A stretch of 64,000 bases of DNA, from positions 1 to 64,000 of the forward strand of contig JALEKY010000020.1 of assembly GCA_022768945.1 (NCBI GenBank). The letters are read 5' to 3'. Source of the stretch: Christensenellaceae bacterium. GTDB lineage: Bacteria > Bacillota > Clostridia > Christensenellales > Borkfalkiaceae. Below are positions 60,430-64,000 of this stretch, piece after piece. A model generated the notes under the pieces. The model worked only from the letters and a program-made list of their open reading frames with translations. It ran no database searches and was not told the origin of the DNA. The translations under genes and the position numbers were made by a program. Numbering within the stretch: the stretch's first letter is position 1; every line of letters begins with the position of its first letter.

Positions 60430-60458
60430 ATTATAGCACACGCTTTTTGTTTTAGCAA
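60430..60458 (-). promoter_or_regulatory. Promoter of rarA
   Basis: Minus strand -35 TTGCTA (60453-60458), 17-base spacer, -10 TATAAT (60430-60435). Leader about 80 bases. Confidence 0.75.
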
Positions 60459-60509
60459 GACGGAAAATAATCGTTAGTAAAAACATTTTAAAAATTCTCG
60501 TGAAATCTA

Positions 60510-60538
60510 TTGACATTCACGTGAATGTGTGATATTAT
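60510..60538 (+). promoter_or_regulatory. Promoter with palindromic operator, DUF1836-nfeD-floT
   Basis: -35 TTGACA (60510-60515), 17-base spacer, -10 TATTAT (60533-60538). A perfect 16-base palindrome, ACATTCACGTGAATGT (60513-60528), fills the spacer and overlaps the -35. A degenerate copy of its core, TTCTCGTGAA, lies at 60495-60504. A dimeric repressor bound here would block RNA polymerase. Confidence 0.82.
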
Positions 60539-60569
60539 TTATTCGTAAATAAAACGGCAGGTGAATTTT

Positions 60570-61121
60570 ATGGCGGAATGTTACCCCGGTAGCGTAATTG
60601 AGAAAAACGCTTTGAGCAGCGGAGAGTTCTTAAGAGGAATGTTTAACGGCAGTAAGGGGCTTGTGATGTCGCAGATAAAGGATTTTACCGGGCTTAACCA
60701 ATCGGCAATTCAGAACTGGATAAACAGAAGCTGGCTTTCTCACCCTACTGCAAAGAAATACAATATCGATCAAGTCGCGCGTATACTTATAATAAACATG
60801 CTTCGCCGTACGATGAGCCTCGAGAATATCGCTAAGTTGTTGTTTTATCTTAACGGCGTTGCGGGAGATAAGCGCGACGACGTTATAAACGAATCCGAGC
60901 TGTATGAATATATTTGCGATATGGAAGCCGAAACGGACGGTGCGGACGGCGTTGACGGCTTGATTGAAAAAGTAGCCGCGAATTTTTCGGAGAGAAGAGC
61001 GGGGGATAGAGAAAAACTTAAAACCACGCTTAAAATAATCCGTTTCAATATGGTGGCTCAGACGAATATTTCCTATGCCGAAGGGCTTCTGAAAGAAATA
61101 AAAATAGGCGATAACGCGTGA
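60570..61121 (+). CDS. DUF1836 domain (MerR-like) regulator
   Basis: 183 residues from ATG 60570 (AGGTGA five bases upstream). Residues 20-110 are DUF1836: a helix-turn-helix region VMSQIKDFTGLNQSAIQNWINRSWLSHPTAKKYNIDQVARILIINMLRRTMSLENIAKLLFYLNG that resembles MerR DNA-binding domains. The second half (CDMEAETDGADGVDGLIEKVAANFSERR and the helical end) may dimerise or sense a ligand. The perfect palindrome in its own promoter suggests autorepression. nfeD follows 34 bases later and floT after it, so it may control the flotillin operon. Ligand unknown. Confidence 0.82.
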   Translation: MAECYPGSVIEKNALSSGEFLRGMFNGSKGLVMSQIKDFTGLNQSAIQNWINRSWLSHPTAKKYNIDQVARILIINMLRRTMSLENIAKLLFYLNGVAGDKRDDVINESELYEYICDMEAETDGADGVDGLIEKVAANFSERRAGDREKLKTTLKIIRFNMVAQTNISYAEGLLKEIKIGDNA

Positions 61122-61155
61122 AAAAGCGGGTTTTTTATATTAAAGGAGAATAATT

Positions 61156-61755
61156 ATGTGGCAAAATTTAACTACGTTGCAGCAGGTTTATTTCTGTATA
61201 GCTACGTTCTTTTCGGTAGTTCTCGTAGTTCAGTTTATACTGGCGATTGTAGGCGTCGGTCAGGACAGCGAAGCCGATTTGGACCTTGACGGCGACGGCG
61301 AACCAGATATAACGGTGGATACTTCCGACGGGATTATTTCGTTTACGCTGAAAGGTATAATAGCGTTTTTTGCGATAGGCGGCTGGCTCGGTTTTGCGCT
61401 TGGCGACGGCACCGTTCCTACTCCGCTCGTTATAATACTTTCGGTGATTGCCGGTTTTGCCGCTCTTGTCGGCGTGGGATTTTTGATGAAATGGATTATG
61501 CGCCTTCAGTCTTCCGGCACTATGGATATAAAAAACGCCGTCGGAAAGATTGCGGAAGTGTATCTTACGATCCCTGCGAAATGCTCGGGCAACGGAAAAA
61601 TCAATCTCGACCTTCAGGGTTCGTACGCGGAAACGGAGGCCATAACCGAGAGCGACGAGCCTATAAAAACGGGCGAAAAGGTGAAAGTAGTGAGAACGGA
61701 AGGTTCTGTTTGCGTAGTCGAAAGGCTGTACAACGAACGGAATGAAAAACAGTAA
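61156..61755 (+). CDS. NfeD-like membrane protein
   Basis: 199 residues. One N-terminal membrane helix (VYFCIATFFSVVLVVQFILAIVG), an acidic loop (DSEADLDLDGDGEPDITVDTSDG), two or three more helices (FTLKGIIAFFAIGGWLGFALG, LVIILSVIAGFAALVGVGFLM), and a C-terminal OB-like domain (AVGKIAEVYLTIPAKCSGNGKINLDL, TGEKVKVVRTEGSVCVVERL). This is the layout of the short NfeD (NfeD2/YuaF) that pairs with flotillin. AAAGGAGAATAATT precedes the ATG. It stands directly before floT. Confidence 0.85.
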   Translation: MWQNLTTLQQVYFCIATFFSVVLVVQFILAIVGVGQDSEADLDLDGDGEPDITVDTSDGIISFTLKGIIAFFAIGGWLGFALGDGTVPTPLVIILSVIAGFAALVGVGFLMKWIMRLQSSGTMDIKNAVGKIAEVYLTIPAKCSGNGKINLDLQGSYAETEAITESDEPIKTGEKVKVVRTEGSVCVVERLYNERNEKQ

Positions 61756-61810
61756 AAAATCTTGTTTATGTGAGATAAACGGGATTAAATAAATATAAAA
61801 GGAGATAAAA

Positions 61811-63268
61811 ATGAACAATTTGTTAGTCAGTACGGGTGGGGTGGTCGCGCTCATTGCGGTTGTTGTCGTAATACTGTTTACGCTTATACTGCTTATATGT
61901 TCGAGGTTTAAAAAATGCCCCTCGGATAAGATAATGGTAGTGTACGGTCGCGTGTCCAAGAATTCGGACGGAACAAACCGTTCCGCAAAGTGTCTGCACG
62001 GCGGCATTACGTTTATAGTGCCGGTCATGCAGGATTACTCATTCCTCGACCTTACGCCGATGTCTATTTCGGTAGACCTTAAAAGCGCGCTTTCCCGTCA
62101 GAACATTCGTATCGACGTGCCCTCGATATTCACCGTCGGTATTTCCACGGAACCTACGGTAATGCAGAACGCGGCGGAAAGGTTGCTCGGTTTGCAGCTT
62201 ACTCAGATACAGGAACTTGCCAAGGATATAATATTCGGTCAGCTCCGTCTTGTAATCGCAACGATGGACATCGAGGAAATCAATACGGACAGAGATAAGT
62301 TCCTCGAAGCCGTTTCGAGAAACGTTGAAGGCGAACTTAAAAAAATAGGCTTAAGACTTATAAACGTTAACGTAACGGATATTTCGGACGAGTCCGGTTA
62401 CATAATCGCGCTCGGTAAGGAAGCCGCGGCTAAAGCGATAAACGACGCGAAAATTTCTGTTGCCGAGGCAGACAGAGCCGGCGCGATAGGCGAGGCGAAC
62501 GCCAAGAAAGAACAGCGTATTTGCGTGGCGAACGCCGACTCCGAAGCAATCAAGGGCGAAAACGAAGCAAAGGTTGAAATAGCCCACTCCAATTCGCTTC
62601 TCCGTCAAAGACAGGCAGAAGCAGAACAGCAAGCGGTTTCCTGCGAGCAGATAAACAAATTCAAAGCGCAGGAAGACGCGTACGAAGCGGATAAAAACGC
62701 CGAAATCGTGCGTGCGCAAAAGGAAAAAGCTACGCAGGAGGCAGACGTAATCGTCCGCGCGGAAATCGAAAAGAGAAAAGCCGAACTCGAAGCGGAAGCG
62801 GCTGCCGAACAGTTCAGAAGAAAGGCAAAGGGCGAAGCGGACGCTATTTACGCGAAAATGGAAGCAGAGGCTCGAGGCGTGAGAGAAGTTCTTACCGCTC
62901 AGGCGGAAGGTCTTGCTCAGATAGTAAAGGCGGCGGGCGGCGATCCGAACGAAGCTACAAGACTTATGATTGCGGACAAGATAGAGGACATCGTAAAAAC
63001 TCAGGTGGAAGCGATCAAGAATATCAAGATAGACAAGGTTACCGTTTGGGACGGAAACGGCGGCGAGAAAGGAAAAACCGCGACGGCGAACTTCCTTTCC
63101 GGTATGACGAAATCCCTTCCTCCCATGACCGATTTATTCGAAATGGCGGGGCTTTCGATGCCCGATATAGTTAAAGCGAAGAAGCTCGACTCTGCAAACG
63201 AGAAAAACGAAAAAGCCGCCGAAAACGCGGAAGAATCGGCTGTTTTAAGCGGCGAAACAGATAAATAA
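61811..63268 (+). CDS. floT: Flotillin-like SPFH membrane scaffold
   Basis: 485 residues. A N-terminal hydrophobic hairpin (GGVVALIAVVVVILFTLILLICSRF) anchors it; an SPFH/PHB domain covers about 35-200 (KIMVVYGRVSKNSDGTNRSAKCLHGGITFIVPVMQDYSFLDLTPM); and the flotillin coiled region of Ala/Glu repeats covers 205-360 (KISVAEADRAGAIGEANAKKEQRICVANADSEAIKGENEAKVEIA). The C-terminal part has the EA-LTAQAEGLAQIVKAAGG block. Flotillins organise membrane microdomains. It follows nfeD with AAAGGAGATAAAA before the ATG. The pairing is the same as yuaF-floT of Bacillus. Confidence 0.93.
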   Translation: MNNLLVSTGGVVALIAVVVVILFTLILLICSRFKKCPSDKIMVVYGRVSKNSDGTNRSAKCLHGGITFIVPVMQDYSFLDLTPMSISVDLKSALSRQNIRIDVPSIFTVGISTEPTVMQNAAERLLGLQLTQIQELAKDIIFGQLRLVIATMDIEEINTDRDKFLEAVSRNVEGELKKIGLRLINVNVTDISDESGYIIALGKEAAAKAINDAKISVAEADRAGAIGEANAKKEQRICVANADSEAIKGENEAKVEIAHSNSLLRQRQAEAEQQAVSCEQINKFKAQEDAYEADKNAEIVRAQKEKATQEADVIVRAEIEKRKAELEAEAAAEQFRRKAKGEADAIYAKMEAEARGVREVLTAQAEGLAQIVKAAGGDPNEATRLMIADKIEDIVKTQVEAIKNIKIDKVTVWDGNGGEKGKTATANFLSGMTKSLPPMTDLFEMAGLSMPDIVKAKKLDSANEKNEKAAENAEESAVLSGETDK

Positions 63269-63286
63269 ACGAATACGTAAAAGCAA

Positions 63287-63318
63287 GCGGGGCGGACAAA
63301 ATTATTTGTCCGCCCCGC
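63287..63318. terminator. Strong hairpin between convergent floT and the SecB-like gene
   Basis: GCGGGGCGGACAAA and TTTGTCCGCCCCGC form a perfect 14-bp stem. T runs are poor on both strands, yet position fits a bidirectional terminator. Confidence 0.75.
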
Positions 63319-63337
63319 GTTACGTTTAAAAAAGTTT

Positions 63338-63739
63338 TCAGCAAAAAATGCCCGATGAATTTTGAGTGACGGCTTCCGAGTTTAGAAGTTCCGACATATT
63401 TATAAGAGGCAGAACGTAAGGGGGAATGTTTGCCATACGGGTAAGCTCGCTTACCGAAGAGCGCACAAACGGATATACGGTTTCGGCAACGTTTACTATA
63501 AGTTTATTTGCGTCGTCGTTTTGTTCCAACGCAAACGCGCCGACCGCGGTAAGCGAAAACTCGAACGGGATTTTTTCGTCCGTTTGTTTTAAATCGACGG
63601 TAAAAGTGCATAGAATCTTGTCAGGTCCTTTTTTGATGTTGCATGCGATTTTGGGCGAAATTTTATAGCTTTTGTTCGGTTCGGAGCCGGATAAAAGTTT
63701 AAAAGAAGCTTCGTGTATTTTGTAATCGATAAATCTCAT
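63338..63739 (-). CDS. SecB-like chaperone
   Basis: 133 residues from ATG 63739 (AAGGAGAAAAA). The order of strands and the end of the chain fit SecB: a first part RFIDYKIHEASFKLLSGSEPNKSYKISPKIACNIKKGPDKILCTFTVDLKQ, the EFSLTAVGAFALE strand, and the terminal NVAETVYPFVRSSVSELTRMANIPPYVLPLINMSELL, which matches the SecB YPFAR...PPLLLPPINF region. SecB keeps proteins unfolded for export, but it is rare in Gram-positives; SecB-like proteins elsewhere chaperone antitoxins. The gene upstream ends 13 bases before it. Call by pattern only. Confidence 0.65.
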   Translation of the reverse strand: MRFIDYKIHEASFKLLSGSEPNKSYKISPKIACNIKKGPDKILCTFTVDLKQTDEKIPFEFSLTAVGAFALEQNDDANKLIVNVAETVYPFVRSSVSELTRMANIPPYVLPLINMSELLNSEAVTQNSSGIFC

Positions 63740-63752
63740 TTTTTCTCCTTGT

Positions 63753-64000
63753 TTAGCGTTGACTTGCCGATGTTTCGGCCAAGGTCGCGTCTGCATCTTC
63801 GTCCGCGGTTTCTTCGGCACGCTCTACAAGAGTTTCTTCGGCGCGCCCTAAAAGATACGGGCACAGCGCGTTTCGAATTCGGTCGTTTCCGTCGGCGGCG
63901 CGGTTAAACGAGAGATACAGTTCGGTAGTATCGAACCGCGCGTCATGGCTTTGACCGTATGTTCCGAAAAGCTTTGCCGTTTCCATTGTAACGTCGTACG
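63753..64000 (-). CDS. Incomplete ORF with acidic tail
   Basis: The frame is open from the right edge to the stop at 63753. An internal ATG at 63986 could be a start but has no visible ribosome site, so the gene likely begins outside the window. The last 77 residues read METAKLFGTYGQSHDARFDT, then a helical part (FNRAADGNDRIRNALCPYLLGRAEE) and an acidic end (EETADEDADATLAETSASQR). No family recognised. It is 13 bases upstream of the SecB-like gene and certainly co-transcribed. Confidence 0.5.
   Translation of the reverse strand, partial: YDVTMETAKLFGTYGQSHDARFDTTELYLSFNRAADGNDRIRNALCPYLLGRAEETLVERAEETADEDADATLAETSASQR

Overview
The window reads as a chromosome segment of an anaerobe-type, spore-forming Firmicute (class Clostridia; an uncultured gut lineage such as Christensenellales is a guess). 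The evidence is SpoIIR, SleB and YpeB; a large Alu-domain SRP RNA; lysine (L-box), TPP and isoleucine T-box leaders; HPr kinase; the uvrC-HAD-hprK and ruvC-ruvA-ruvB-queA-tgt-yajC orders; strong AGGAGG-type ribosome sites; and several TTG starts. I see no tRNA, rRNA, CRISPR array, insertion sequence, prophage or plasmid function. Most of it is core chromosome with a few lineage-specific genes.

Layout. 1-5.6 kb (minus): a nonsense-interrupted maltose/galactoside O-acetyltransferase gene, aspartase, xanthine phosphoribosyltransferase, and a three-gene amino-acid ABC importer behind a lysine riboswitch. 5.6-9.4 kb (minus): a zinc-ribbon membrane protein, a DUF1858 protein and an SPFH/zinc-ribbon protein that resemble the Bacillus YdjG/YdjI pair, then a DUF6273-like lipoprotein. 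9.7-13.5 kb: two unknown membrane proteins, a NadD-YqeK fusion with RsfS, and an unknown protein. 13.8-22.7 kb (plus): an acidic DeoC-like pseudoenzyme, a membrane protein, a sirtuin, QueH, TsaE-TsaB-RimI, an alpha/beta hydrolase overlapping a membrane-anchored MurF-like ligase, Ddl, and RNase P RNA. 22.8-28 kb (minus): a tandem-OB single-strand-binding-like protein, a PdaB-like deacetylase and a 1088-residue surface lipoprotein with an acidic repeat tail. 28-31 kb (plus): a split TSUP transporter and Ppx/GppA. 31-36.6 kb (minus): uvrC, HAD, hprK, Sel1 repeats. 36.9-42 kb (plus): spoIIR, sleB-ypeB, a leucine-rich-repeat lipoprotein. 42.4-50.6 kb (minus): TPP-controlled ThiT, a small membrane protein, yajC, tgt, queA, ruvB, ruvA, ruvC, an SDR. 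50.7-53 kb (plus): maf, an mreB-like gene, DUF308. 53-58.2 kb (minus): RluA, an RNA methyltransferase and a long IleRS behind a T-box. 58.3-64 kb: SRP RNA, a tiny cysteine-rich membrane protein, RarA, and divergently a DUF1836 regulator with NfeD and flotillin, then a SecB-like chaperone and an incomplete acidic ORF.

How parts work together. Three metabolite or tRNA sensors control import of lysine and thiamine and charging of isoleucine. QueH, QueA and Tgt cover tRNA queuosine; TsaE/TsaB serve tRNA t6A; RuvABC, UvrC and RarA handle DNA repair; SpoIIR, SleB, YpeB and the PdaB-like enzyme serve sporulation and germination. Two separate SPFH membrane-scaffold systems lie in the window. The most unusual items are the aldolase-fold pseudoenzyme, a SecB-like chaperone in a Gram-positive spore former, the membrane-anchored MurF-like ligase, a perfect palindrome sitting between the -35 and -10 of the DUF1836-nfeD-floT promoter, and three genes (nadD-yqeK, ruvC, an SDR) whose promoters predict leaderless or almost leaderless mRNAs. 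No clear multi-gene defence or other wholly new system was found. Coordinates and promoter spacings were counted by eye; no alignment, search or folding program was run.
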